A DNA stretch of 64,000 nucleotides from Corynebacterium wankanglinii. GTDB lineage: Bacteria; Actinomycetota; Actinomycetes; Mycobacteriales; Mycobacteriaceae. The notes below the pieces were generated by a model. The model made no database searches. It saw only the letters and a list, made by a program, of their open reading frames with translations, and was not told the DNA's origin. Numbering within the stretch: position 1 is the stretch's first letter; the number at the start of each line of letters is the position of its first letter. Below, piece after piece: positions 8,751-17,997 of this stretch. The translations under genes and the position numbers were made by a program. Where the stretch lies: contig CP061031.1 in the NCBI GenBank assembly GCA_014490595.1, positions 62,001 to 126,000 of the forward strand, given 5' to 3'.

Positions 8751-9107
8751 ATGAGGCGCTACTCCGTGGCATCTCTCGCCGCAATCACCGCACTCTCTCT
8801 AGTGGCCATGCCTGCCAACGCCTCCGAGAAACGTTCTAGCGATATCAGCGGAAACCAGGGAATTGGATACGCCTACGATGAGTACTACGAGGCGAGGCCT
8901 TGGGTTCGAAACCTCATGAAGGGCACGGCAACGGAGCAGCGCGAGAAGCTGGCCCCATATGCTTCGTCTTTCCAGCAGGACTGGGCAAAGGACCGTGCCC
9001 CCGGCACCACGGCTGACATTCTGATCGGCACCGGTGTGGTGGCACTCATCCTCGTCGCTCTTGGTGGTGCTGCTGTATCACAAGGCGCAGTCCAACTGCC
9101 GCTCTAG
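8751..9107 (+). CDS. Small secreted protein with C-terminal membrane helix (LP-tail family)
   Basis: 118 aa: signal peptide (residues 1-24, cleavage after ANA), a hydrophilic Tyr- and Glu-rich mature part, one hydrophobic helix (about 89-112, ILIGTGVVALILVALGGAAV) and a short tail ending VQLPL. The same plan is shared by the products at 25246 and 38524, which end VQLPALPF and VSLPALPF. AAAGGAG is an excellent ribosome site. A possible -10 (TATAGG) lies upstream. The function is unknown; the plan suggests an envelope-exposed or small-pore protein. Confidence 0.75.
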   Translation: MRRYSVASLAAITALSLVAMPANASEKRSSDISGNQGIGYAYDEYYEARPWVRNLMKGTATEQREKLAPYASSFQQDWAKDRAPGTTADILIGTGVVALILVALGGAAVSQGAVQLPL

Positions 9108-9181
9108 TGCAAGATTGAACTCGCCTCTAGATAGCTACATGAAGATTACGTAAACATCGCTACTTGAGAGAAAGGTCAGCT

Positions 9182-10477
9182 ATGGGCAGGATGCCTGAGG
9201 ACTTCGATCCACATGGCACCTGCCCCTGTGGATCCGGAAAACCATATTCGACCTGTTGCGCCCTCAAAAACTTTTCGTACGAATATAACGCGAATGGGGA
9301 ACTAGTTCGTGTCCTGACAGTCGATGAAGAAATGCTCGACGCACTCGGCGGCGTTAGTCAAGCGTTTGAGGATCTATACGGGAGACGGCTAGAGAAAAGT
9401 GAGACGCTATTTGGGCACGTCACGGATCCGACCGATTCGGTGTACAGTATGGCACGTCACCTCATCAGGGCCGGTCTAGACGAGTCATACGCGTATGCGT
9501 TTACAAGGACGGATGGTTTAATCGTAACGGAATTCAACGTCGACAGTATTCCGGACTCCGACCTGGACGCGTTCACGGAGCACGTTGATTTGTATAAAGA
9601 AACGCTCAATGGAAGCGCTGAAAATGGCAACCTGGATGCACTTGCCTTCGTCTCCAAGGGCAATGCATACCTACGGGACGTTACGGAATTTGCCTCGTCG
9701 CAAATCAACATGGTCGTCACAGACTTCCTGTCAAGACACCTTCCAGTCGAATATGTTCAGCCCCGCCTGTCGCCTTCTCGCTTTAGCGGCGCAAATTTCA
9801 AGCTAAAAACGCCCTTAGATTACGCACTCTTTTCTGCGCTGAGGTTTAAGAAAACTGCAAAATCTATCGATTTGCTTTCCCAAGCGGGTCATCCTGAAAG
9901 CGTATATGCCCTGGCTAGGAGCTTCTACGAGAATACTCTTTTCCTGGACCGAATCGTGTCTGATGAGTCCTTCTTTTGGAAAAGTATCGCGCCCAAGTCA
10001 AATGAAGAGGACTATAGTTTCGGGCAATACCCAGATGGTCGAACGAATTTCAACCATGTGGTTCACCGTGTCACCGGGGAACGCATATCGGTTGTGCTGC
10101 GGGTATCCGACTTAGCCTTAGCAGACTCGGCACCTAGCTATGTTAAAGAATTATATTCACTCTTCTACGTCGTAGCTTGTCAATACGCCCATGTCGACGT
10201 CCTGAGTGCGCCTCTCCTCTTTGACGATCCCGATCCGTTCGATCAACTCGATCCATCCCTCATAGCCATGGTCGTCTCAACGGCGCTGGCGGGTGACTTT
10301 ATTCGAGCAATCGCGGGTGTGTCAGAGGTCCAGCCTCAGTTCTCGATCGACGTGAAAACTTTCCTTTTGAACCTCCGGGAACAGCTCGCACCGGCGATCA
10401 ACCTCTGCAGATTGGACCTCGACCATCCCAATCCGATAATGGAGGCGTTGGCCCAAATGATCGAACGGTGGGACTAA
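9182..10477 (+). CDS. SEC-C metal-binding protein with DUF5677-like domain
   Basis: 431 aa from ATG 9182, preceded by GAGAAAGG; an in-frame start at 9164 has no better signal. The N-terminus carries a SEC-C zinc motif, CPCGSGKPYSTCC (residues 14-26). The remaining 400 residues are helical, with a core around YALFSALRFKKTAKSIDLLS and ALARSFYENTLFLDRI that resembles DUF5677, an uncharacterised helical domain often next to defence genes. GC content is lower than in the core genes (many A/T third positions), which suggests transfer. It is followed by about 165 bp without a gene before the third methyltransferase remnant. Confidence 0.7.
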   Translation: MGRMPEDFDPHGTCPCGSGKPYSTCCALKNFSYEYNANGELVRVLTVDEEMLDALGGVSQAFEDLYGRRLEKSETLFGHVTDPTDSVYSMARHLIRAGLDESYAYAFTRTDGLIVTEFNVDSIPDSDLDAFTEHVDLYKETLNGSAENGNLDALAFVSKGNAYLRDVTEFASSQINMVVTDFLSRHLPVEYVQPRLSPSRFSGANFKLKTPLDYALFSALRFKKTAKSIDLLSQAGHPESVYALARSFYENTLFLDRIVSDESFFWKSIAPKSNEEDYSFGQYPDGRTNFNHVVHRVTGERISVVLRVSDLALADSAPSYVKELYSLFYVVACQYAHVDVLSAPLLFDDPDPFDQLDPSLIAMVVSTALAGDFIRAIAGVSEVQPQFSIDVKTFLLNLREQLAPAINLCRLDLDHPNPIMEALAQMIERWD

Positions 10478-10642
10478 GCAACTTGGCTCAGTACAAGACT
10501 CTTAATGCCGCGACGCAATCTCTTTAGTGAGCAGCGTACACTCCCAAATACTCATATCGCTTGAAGTGTGCGGCCGCCAACCGAGCTACAGGCAGCCCAT
10601 AGCACCCGTTCCCGACGGTTGGGCTGCTCTCTTCGAACGTGC

Positions 10643-11022
10643 TCACTCCCGCGCCACCCCCTCAAACCGCGCATACGCCTCCCGCATATCCGCCTCCCGG
10701 TCCAGCTGCCGAAACAGGTACTCGTAGACGTACTCCACACCCGACTGAGGATGCGTCCACGTCCGATCCGCCACCGACAACTCCGCACCATCCTTCAACT
10801 TCGCGTCCGCCTTGACAATCTCCTTCCGCACCTTCCGACCATTCACATCAAACCAATCCTCCTGGTCATAACGACACATCACCGGAAACTGCGTCCGGTA
10901 AATCATGCACAACTCATCCGCCGTCACACCCAACGACAACGCCACAATCGCATCAATCTCCACCTGCGCAGCCCGACGCTCCTCATCCTTTCGCAAAGGC
11001 TTATCGACGCCCCAGGGTTCCC
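10643..11022 (-). pseudogene. DNA methyltransferase C-terminal tail, remnant copy 3 (best preserved)
   Basis: The minus strand is open for 141 codons (10643-11068). About 120 of these are the shared tail, from LRKDEERRAAQVEIDAIVAL to LDREADMREAYARFEGVARE. This is the longest copy and includes the natural C-terminal end. No methyltransferase catalytic motif is attached, and the 5' side (about 11022-11272) is unrelated sequence with no gene that I can support. It might be translated from an internal start, but as a stand-alone protein it has no expected activity. Confidence 0.6.
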
Positions 11023-11272
11023 CACAACCTTCTGCTATCCCGCAGCCCAGAGGTCGAGAGATCGCCAATCCGATGGGAACCTCACTGCACTCTCGAAGCT
11101 TAGTTTTGGCCTCCCTGGGAAGCCATCAAACACTTCAACGGCTCGGCTATTCCAAACGTTGAGCGAGTCTATGATGCGCCCCGACGCCCCGGGCTCTCAC
11201 GCGCGCCGAACCGGCTGGAGCACTGCTCGGCGCCAGCGCAAACGATACAGATCCCGGTAATCTTCTGGTTGT

Positions 11273-13144
11273 CTAATCCGCTGTTGAAGCTCGCTGCGCC
11301 TCCAACAGCGCTTCCCGCAACTGTTCATCCACCGCGTAGATGAACATACCCCGGGTGCCGCGGGTCATCAGCACATTGAGCTCGTTCTGCAGCATCTCTT
11401 CTCCAAACGACTCACGCGAGCCGTCTGCGAGTACGCGATTCTGCACAGCCTTCTTGTGGGCAGACTCGGACGGGTCGAACACCACGCGACCATTCCGATA
11501 CTTCACTGAGGGTCCGAGAATCACGCCTGCGTAGTTCAGATCGAAACCTTGAATTGTGTAGGTGGATCCAATCTCGCCGATCGTGGATGGCGTTTCCGAC
11601 CAGGCCTTGCGGTAGGCGATGCGACGCTCGTTGCGTTCTTCTCGTAACTGCAGGTTCCACGGCCGGCGCAGACTGCCGGTCTCGTGCTCCACGTTGACGT
11701 ACCACCAACCGTCGGGGTCGTTCTCGTTCTTCTTCGCAGCGCTATACGGCCAGTCGTAGGTGGCGATCAAGCGGGACAGGTTGTTCTCAACTGCCGAGTC
11801 CTTCTCCCGGATCGCAGCATCCAAAGCATGAGGGCTATCAAAGATGCGTAGGTCGTAACCCTGCGAATCCGCGTGCACTGGCAGAATCACGCCCTTGTCC
11901 ACGAACGTGCGAATCCACTTGATCGTCTCCCGGTCCGCGTTCAGACGCATCTGGTTGGTCAATCGAATCGCCGGCTGAGCCATGCGGTCGGCGAAGTAGT
12001 CCTCGACGGGAACCTCCCAGTGCTGCGGGGTTTCCAGAGTCTGCTTCGGGTCGTACACCGCCACGACGACCTTGGCGCGGTCCAGAATCGCCTCGATTTG
12101 CGGTTGATCGTGAAAGTAGCCGAGCGCTTTCTGAGTGAGCAGGAGGTGCGCCTCGTCGATAAGCACGACATCCGCGGGGTCGTCGGGAGAGAAGCGGTTA
12201 ATGAACTGGGTGGGGCTGTACACGCGCTCCCGGTCGCCACCTTTACGTGAGTCGGGGATGCCCGCCTTCTTAATGATCTCCTTGTACACCGCCAGCTGCC
12301 CACCATCGTTCTTGTGGCCCGAGACGAGGTACCCGTCGATGCCGGTGCCGTCCAGGTCGAGCCCTGCAGCTAGAGCACGGAAGCGCTCGTCCTCATCTTC
12401 CACGCCCATCATGATGCCGTTGAAAATGCTGCTGATCAGTACGGTCTTGCCGGACCCTGCCTCACCGGAGACCAAGATCAGCTTATGGTCCAACACATCG
12501 TCACCCACGCCGCCTTCCAACGCGTTGTTCACGGCTTCGAAGATCTGATTCTGCGCGGTGAGCTGCTCCTCGTTGAGCTTCTGAAATGGCGATGCCTTGA
12601 AGATCGCGGAGGAGGTGATCGCTTCCTTGGACTCAAAAAGCTCTGGCTCGACCCGGTGGAGTTCCTCCCAAACTTCATCGAACAACTGGTCCAGATGCTC
12701 GTAGGTGAAGTAGTCGCGCTGCTCATTCGTGCGCCGGTTGTTGCGGCGCTCCACTGACTTGCACGATTCCAGGTAATGCAGGAACCGGTTCTCCACGTCG
12801 AGAGTGAGAGACTTGTTGAAGTACGGGTGGCCGATTACATACATCTCCACGTCCTCCGCCTCACTGAACTCCCTCCAATCAGGCCGCGTCTTGATGTCCT
12901 GGAAAAGATGCTGGCGGGTGCGCTTCTGAATGTCGTTGGTCTCGCCGACGTACACCTTGTACCGGTACCCGTGCTCATACTCCCGGCGGCTGCGGACCAC
13001 GTACACGGTGGGAAAGTTCAACTGGTGGGTGATCCAATCTGCGCGCTCGTCTTCGGCGCGCTCGCCGTAGGCCGTCTCTAAGCTCACTGCGAATTGGTCG
13101 TCGTACCGGACTCGTTGGATATATGGCTTGGGAAAAGCGTCCAC
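11273..13144 (-). CDS. GIY-YIG nuclease fused to DUF2075 helicase
   Basis: 623 aa, GTG start. Residues about 46-130 are a GIY-YIG nuclease domain: TVYVVRS, KVYVGETNDIQKRTRQH, and a conserved Glu in DVENRFLHYL. Residues about 190-615 are a DUF2075 superfamily 1-type helicase/ATPase: Walker A GEAGSGKT (227-234), Walker B DVVLIDEAHLLL (about 325-336) and a late MTRGTRGMFIYA motif. It lies 77 bp downstream of a second DUF2075 gene, which has a different nuclease domain. Such nuclease-helicase fusions are typical of phage or plasmid defence; that role is inferred. Confidence 0.85.
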   Translation of the reverse strand: MDAFPKPYIQRVRYDDQFAVSLETAYGERAEDERADWITHQLNFPTVYVVRSRREYEHGYRYKVYVGETNDIQKRTRQHLFQDIKTRPDWREFSEAEDVEMYVIGHPYFNKSLTLDVENRFLHYLESCKSVERRNNRRTNEQRDYFTYEHLDQLFDEVWEELHRVEPELFESKEAITSSAIFKASPFQKLNEEQLTAQNQIFEAVNNALEGGVGDDVLDHKLILVSGEAGSGKTVLISSIFNGIMMGVEDEDERFRALAAGLDLDGTGIDGYLVSGHKNDGGQLAVYKEIIKKAGIPDSRKGGDRERVYSPTQFINRFSPDDPADVVLIDEAHLLLTQKALGYFHDQPQIEAILDRAKVVVAVYDPKQTLETPQHWEVPVEDYFADRMAQPAIRLTNQMRLNADRETIKWIRTFVDKGVILPVHADSQGYDLRIFDSPHALDAAIREKDSAVENNLSRLIATYDWPYSAAKKNENDPDGWWYVNVEHETGSLRRPWNLQLREERNERRIAYRKAWSETPSTIGEIGSTYTIQGFDLNYAGVILGPSVKYRNGRVVFDPSESAHKKAVQNRVLADGSRESFGEEMLQNELNVLMTRGTRGMFIYAVDEQLREALLEAQRASTAD

Positions 13145-13221
13145 GGGGCATGCCTCATCTGCGTTACGCGGGGTGAGGACATGTCCGGCGGGGAAGTCCG
13201 TTGGGCCCGAAGGGGGTCGGA

Positions 13222-15069
13222 TCAGTTCAACAGGGTGCGCAGCGCCTCGCGGGTCTGAGCATCCGGTGAATACAAGATGGTACCGATCATCCCCCGCGTC
13301 AGCAGCACTTTGTACACATGGCGCACCAACAGGTCGAAGTCTTCGTCCGGCACCGTCTTCGGGTTGCGGAAGTGCGGGTCTTTGTTCGCTGATCGAACGG
13401 TTTCAAAACGCCCGTCGCGCCACACCAGATCGGGACCGATGATCACGCCCGACCAGTCGAACTCGAAACCCTGGGCGGTATACACGCATCCGACCTGGTC
13501 GAAGCCGCCATCCTGCGTCGCCCACAACGCGGACGGGGGAGCGGTACCGACACGGCGGTCCTCCTTGTTGTTCCACGGCCGGGCCCAGTCGCCGATCACC
13601 ACGTCGTCGACCAGGCTCTCCCGTTTGGCATCCGACCACTTCCAGCAGTACCCGGCAGCGATGCGGGCGGTGTAACCGTTGTTGTTGCGCTCGCGCAGGC
13701 GCCGTTCGAGTTCCCACGGGGAATCGACCACCTCGACCACAAACGGGTCGTCTTCGGGCAGCGCAGCTTCGAACGGAACGCCGTCGTTAAGCCCGAGAAT
13801 CTGCTCCACCCACTCCACGTACGCGGCGGATCCGCCGCACCGGAATTGCTCGTCCAGTTCGATGCGTACAACCTCGTGCCCCTGCGCACGCGCAAAGGCC
13901 TCGATGTCGCGCACCGTGCCCAGCTCGCCTTTGCGTACCACCTGGTGGTCGTCGAGCAGGAACACCGGGACGCGGGCGGCGGAGATGAGCTCGTCGATCT
14001 GCAGGCGGTCGCTGCGGTCCGCGGCCTTGGTGAACCGGTTGTTGGACGTCTGGCGGATGCGGTGCGCTTCATCCGCGATAAGCACGTCGATCTCGTCCGG
14101 CATTGCCTTGGTGAACGAGTTGAAGTACTTGAACAGGCTTTGCGTGTCCCTGCTCCGGTGCCCCGCAACTTTGCGCATGGTCTGCGTGAACGACCTCGAT
14201 CCCGTCGCGTGCAGGACGGCCTTGCCCTCCCTGGCCAGCTCGCCCAGCGCAGAGAGTGCGATTGCGGACTTGCCGCTACCCGGGCCGCCGGACACCGCAA
14301 TGACCCGTTTCGTCGTCCCGGCTCGCTCCACCTCATGCCGGATCAAGTCCACCGCCAGCTGCTGTTTACCCAGCAAGACGAACTGTTCACGATCGCGCAC
14401 CTCGTCAGCGGCGACTTGCATCAACTTGGTCGACGGCCGCACGCTCGACGACAGCAGCACCTCCGCGGTGCCTGCGCCGCCGAGCCTCTCCCGCAAATAG
14501 GAGCGCAATGCTTCTCGACGCCCTCCGGTAAACACCGGCGCATCCCCACCCTCGAGAATCCCGGCCACGCCTTCGTCGTTTTGCGCACCATGCAGGTATG
14601 CCACCGCGCCCACCCATTCTTCGTGGTCATGCAGATTGACCAGATAGTTGGTGAGGTATCGCCGGTAACCGTCCACCTGACGGGCCGGGTGGAGCACCGG
14701 TTCTGGGAGGCCCGTCACAGAGACGAGCGCGTCGTCCCCCTCAAAGGGTTCGGCTGAGGTCCACTGCTTCAACTCCACGACGACGAAGGACGGGTTCCCG
14801 GTTGCCGGGTGAGTACCTGCCAAGATGACGTCTGCACGCTGCGACGTGAGCGGAAGCGCGTACTCCAGCAGAACATCTACCGCATCCAACCCAGCCGCAG
14901 CCAGATCCTCCGCAAGCGCCGGCAAGCTGTTGCGCCACGAGCGTTGCTCTGATTCCCCGACGGCGGTCTGGTAGTCGCTCATGTACTGCTGCAGCATTGT
15001 TTCCACCAGCGAATCGGGATCGCGTGCGACCCGCATGAGCTCCCGAGCGTTCAGGCGCAAGCCCGCCAT
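13222..15069 (-). CDS. PD-(D/E)XK-like nuclease fused to DUF2075 helicase
   Basis: 615 aa from ATG 15069, chosen because GGAGG lies 6 nt upstream; ATG 15102 lacks a site. Residues about 70-105 read RADVILAG (D80), then FVVVELKQW (E99-x-K101), the active-site spacing of PD-(D/E)XK nucleases. From about 245 to the end there is a DUF2075 helicase: Walker A GGPGSGKS, Walker B LIADEAHRIR and a C-terminal VLLTRGMIGTILYS motif. It is upstream of, and probably co-transcribed with, the GIY-YIG/DUF2075 gene. The shared helicase fold with different nuclease heads suggests a duplicated, then diversified, pair. Confidence 0.83.
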   Translation of the reverse strand: MAGLRLNARELMRVARDPDSLVETMLQQYMSDYQTAVGESEQRSWRNSLPALAEDLAAAGLDAVDVLLEYALPLTSQRADVILAGTHPATGNPSFVVVELKQWTSAEPFEGDDALVSVTGLPEPVLHPARQVDGYRRYLTNYLVNLHDHEEWVGAVAYLHGAQNDEGVAGILEGGDAPVFTGGRREALRSYLRERLGGAGTAEVLLSSSVRPSTKLMQVAADEVRDREQFVLLGKQQLAVDLIRHEVERAGTTKRVIAVSGGPGSGKSAIALSALGELAREGKAVLHATGSRSFTQTMRKVAGHRSRDTQSLFKYFNSFTKAMPDEIDVLIADEAHRIRQTSNNRFTKAADRSDRLQIDELISAARVPVFLLDDHQVVRKGELGTVRDIEAFARAQGHEVVRIELDEQFRCGGSAAYVEWVEQILGLNDGVPFEAALPEDDPFVVEVVDSPWELERRLRERNNNGYTARIAAGYCWKWSDAKRESLVDDVVIGDWARPWNNKEDRRVGTAPPSALWATQDGGFDQVGCVYTAQGFEFDWSGVIIGPDLVWRDGRFETVRSANKDPHFRNPKTVPDEDFDLLVRHVYKVLLTRGMIGTILYSPDAQTREALRTLLN

Positions 15070-15229
15070 GACAGCCTCCGTGCACGACAAATCGTGCGAC
15101 ATGGAGGCCTATCTGACCAGCGGGAAAGAAGCCTGTCGGGGTCGCGATTACTTAAGTGAGGGTATCAGTATCTAAGTCGTCAAAGTTCGCTTCTACAAAC
15201 GATGGGACTTCAGCAGTGCGTCATTGCAA

Positions 15230-15714
15230 CTACACGCTGACCCTGAGTTCCCGAATAAACTCGAGAGTGTTGATGCAAGGTACTTTGAACGCAGCCGCTG
15301 CATCAGGAATCTTTACCTTTTTCTTTCCATCCGGCGCTGGTACCTCGTTGGTAACTAAGGTCGCCCCGTGACGATGTGCAGACGCTACGATCCAATGGTC
15401 CGCGGTGTCGAGGAATCCGTCGATAGCGGCATCGGTATAAACGGGTTTTCGTTTGTTCACCACCCAGTCGCTGACGGCACCATAAGCAAGTAGCTCATCG
15501 TCATCCGGGCTGAGAACCTGAGATGGCTGCAAAAACTTCAGATACCAATTCAGCGCGGGATGGGCCCACTTCTTCATTTCATTGTGAACCTCCACATGGA
15601 AATAGATTTCAGGGAGAAGAGGCTCGTCTCCAGCTCCGTCCACAGCGATGGAAAAACGTCCTGCGGATACACGGACACCATTTGCCCCAGAAAATTTGTA
15701 TCTACGAGGTACAC
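15230..15714 (-). CDS. DUF4411 PIN-domain toxin, one base missing
   Basis: GTG 15714 begins 3 nt after the stop of the XRE/ImmA gene. The first frame gives VYLVDTNFLGQMVSVYP, the PIN-domain start with the first catalytic Asp. A second frame gives YFHVEVHNEMKKWAHPALNW and later DHWIVASAHRHGATLVTNE, the conserved PIN C-terminal part. They join cleanly if one G is restored near 15610-15613. The whole would be about 161 aa, normal for DUF4411. This is an RNase-type toxin paired with the upstream XRE/ImmA protein as presumed antitoxin. Confidence 0.75.
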
Positions 15715-15717
15715 GGA

Positions 15718-16851
15718 TCACACCGCTTTCCCGTGCTGTACCGCTGCGAGCTTGGAGAGCGAGGCATAACTGCTGGCACCGAGGTAGCGTGCCGCATCTC
15801 TTTCCGTAATCTGCCCATGGCTCCAAGCGTGAGTGACCGTGTCGAAGAAACGGCCGCCGACGCGCGAGCGTACCAATACGTGAAACGGAGGAGCGCCACC
15901 GCTTTCGCACTGATCTGTTGGCCCTGCTTTGAGCAACCCCACCACGTTCGCAGCCTCTTCGCGCGAGGTGAAGCCCAGCTCAACTAGCCGCCAGAGCATC
16001 GCTTCCCGGCTTAGACCGAACCGTTGCGAAAGCCGAGTAACTGAATCCAGCAAGTCTGCGTCAGTGTAGAGACGTTCCACTGCCTCCGCCGGAGCAATCA
16101 ACGCAGCCGCAAACCTGTTGCACCAACGTTCAACTTCCGCATGCTCAGAATGGTCAGAGATACCGGTTCGACCTAGTACAACGTGGCCCAGTTCGTGAGC
16201 CAAGCTGAACAACTGGGCAGTCTTGGCGTCCGCGGTGTTTACGAACACCAAAACGTAACCACCGTCTTCGATTGTGAAGCCCCGGAACTCGCCGACGCTG
16301 AGTCTCCTCGAAGTGGTGTTTCCGACAATCGAGTTTCTCGCCACGAGGATTCCATCATCCTCCATGGCCGCAGCGAGCTCGGCTACTTTGTCGCTTCCCG
16401 GGAGTGGTTTTCCTCGCTCAATACCCAGATGCTCCCTGGTTCGTTCCGCTGCTTCAGCTGGATCATTCCCAACCGTGGCCGAGGCATACATTGCCGGCGG
16501 GGCGATACCCTCCTCTGCCGCGAAATCGGCGTACCAAGCGAGCCGGTTCTGGCTCGCACGGATAGTCTCCCGCAAATCGGCACTCACGTTGCCCATCGCC
16601 CGGTTTCCGACGGTCCGAAAGTCCGTCACACCCACTCTTTCGCCCGTCGGCTCATCCAGCAGCAGTCGGCCAAACGGAATGCGGGCAAGCTTGGCCAATT
16701 TCCTGGCCTGGGGCAATGTTGGCCGGCTTTCACCCGAGCGCCACTGTGGAAGCTTCGGAAACCGCTTCTCCAACTCGGCTTCTGGCAGGCCAGTGCTATC
16801 CAGTGCCCACGCGAGCATGTGGGGCTGGATATTGACCCTGACTGTGCTCAT
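15718..16851 (-). CDS. XRE-like regulator with ImmA/IrrE metallopeptidase domain
   Basis: 377 aa. The N-terminal ~70 residues resemble an XRE-type DNA-binding region (EKRFPKLPQWRSGESRPTLP). The rest is an ImmA/IrrE-family zinc peptidase, with HELGHVVLG as the HExxH active site at about residues 190-198 and a downstream EVERWCNRFAAALIAP metal-ligand region. Proteins of this plan (COG2856) are the partner of DUF4411 PIN toxins. The gene ends 3 nt before the PIN gene and starts only about 10 nt after jetD ends, so it may be transcribed with the Wadjet operon. Confidence 0.85.
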   Translation of the reverse strand: MSTVRVNIQPHMLAWALDSTGLPEAELEKRFPKLPQWRSGESRPTLPQARKLAKLARIPFGRLLLDEPTGERVGVTDFRTVGNRAMGNVSADLRETIRASQNRLAWYADFAAEEGIAPPAMYASATVGNDPAEAAERTREHLGIERGKPLPGSDKVAELAAAMEDDGILVARNSIVGNTTSRRLSVGEFRGFTIEDGGYVLVFVNTADAKTAQLFSLAHELGHVVLGRTGISDHSEHAEVERWCNRFAAALIAPAEAVERLYTDADLLDSVTRLSQRFGLSREAMLWRLVELGFTSREEAANVVGLLKAGPTDQCESGGAPPFHVLVRSRVGGRFFDTVTHAWSHGQITERDAARYLGASSYASLSKLAAVQHGKAV

Positions 16852-16861
16852 GGCAGGGAGT

Positions 16862-17997
16862 TTAACCTAGCCGCCGATATCCCCACACCGCAGCAAACTC
16901 CGGCATCGCCAGCGCCCACTCCAACGACACGCGCTCCTGCTCCAAACGCTTCGCACCGGAGGCGACCAGGAACCGGCGGGCGCGTTCCTCATCATCGGTG
17001 AGGTGGGGGAGCACCCGAGTCGTATCTCCTGGGTCGGCTACAGCGAGATGCAGGAAACGTTGCACCGTTTCCACATCCATCGCCACGCTGACAATCGGAA
17101 CGGAAGCGCCGTCGGCAGCCAAACGCGACCGCAGCGCGTTCAAGATCGCGAAGCCGTCCGCGTCCGCGTCGCCCCAGTACAGCACCTGGTGTGCGCCGCG
17201 CACCCACGGCAGCTCCGGCAGCGCTCCAGCGGTGTAGCCGGAGCCCCACACCAGCACTGCGCCTGAGCCCTCGGGAGCCTGGGGCAGCGCCAGGAACGTC
17301 TCTTGTTCTCCACCACGACCACCGTCAGGCCGTCCGGCAACGCCAACGACCCGAAGGGCACTGCCACATCCACCAACCCCTCAGCGGGAGCGAGCGTGCC
17401 ATCCAGGAACCGCACCCGCATCAGCCGGTCGCCCTCGGCCAAGCCAAGGTCAGACACTCCAAGCAAGCGTTGCAATAGCCCCCGGTGCGCGGCGATCCAC
17501 TTCGTGTCCAGGCCTTCGATGGGCACGGCCCGGGCGCGCAAACCCGAAGAAGGTTTCACGTGAAACCATCGTAGAGCGAGGCACAGGCGGGTGAAGTCCT
17601 CCTCTTCCAACGCGAGCCACGACGACCAAGAGCGCGCCGCCCGCTCCCGAAAGCCCGGCCAGCCCGGAAACAGCCCAATCAACACCGCAAACCGCTCCCG
17701 GGCCAGCGCCACCTCCGAGACGCGGTCAGCCACCTCCGCAATGCGGTCCCACCCAGAAAGCGTCACGCGCACGGGCACGTCCTGTTTACCCAGGCCCGCC
17801 CAAGACCGAGTAGCCCACTCCACCTCCTCAGCTGGTTTCCACGCTTGCCAGGCGCGGACAAATTCCCGGGCACCGGCCTCGTCGGCGAGCACCCGCGCGC
17901 GTGTTGGCGGATGCAATGGCACGGAGAGGACCGTAGGTTCGTCGAGAAGCAAAAGCTCCATGTTGAGCTTCACAGGCAACTGATTAGGAAGGCGCAT
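16862..17997 (-). CDS. jetD: Wadjet JetD / MksG nuclease subunit, one base missing
   Basis: The N-terminal half (DUF3322-like) is in one frame and the C-terminal half (DUF2220, Toprim-like, YWGDADADGFAILNALR) in another. Restoring one G at about 17300-17305 joins ENK to ETFLALPQAPEG, giving about 378 aa. JetD is the topoisomerase VI-like subunit that cleaves plasmid DNA after JetABC extrusion. ATG 17997 overlaps the jetC stop by 14 nt. A parS palindrome sits inside the gene at 17552-17567, encoding RWFHVKP. Confidence 0.82.
17552..17567. promoter_or_regulatory. parS: parS site inside jetD
   Basis: GGTTTCACGTGAAACC is a perfect 16-bp palindrome with outer bases G/C instead of the consensus T/A. 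It lies in jetD and encodes WFHVKP. It is the farthest of the six sites from dnaA, about 40 kb. Confidence 0.88.

Noticed and set aside
1241..11068. Methyltransferase tails as genuine small genes
   Set aside because: No conserved start. The shared part ends at different upstream points, one copy is cut by an IS and one has several frame breaks.
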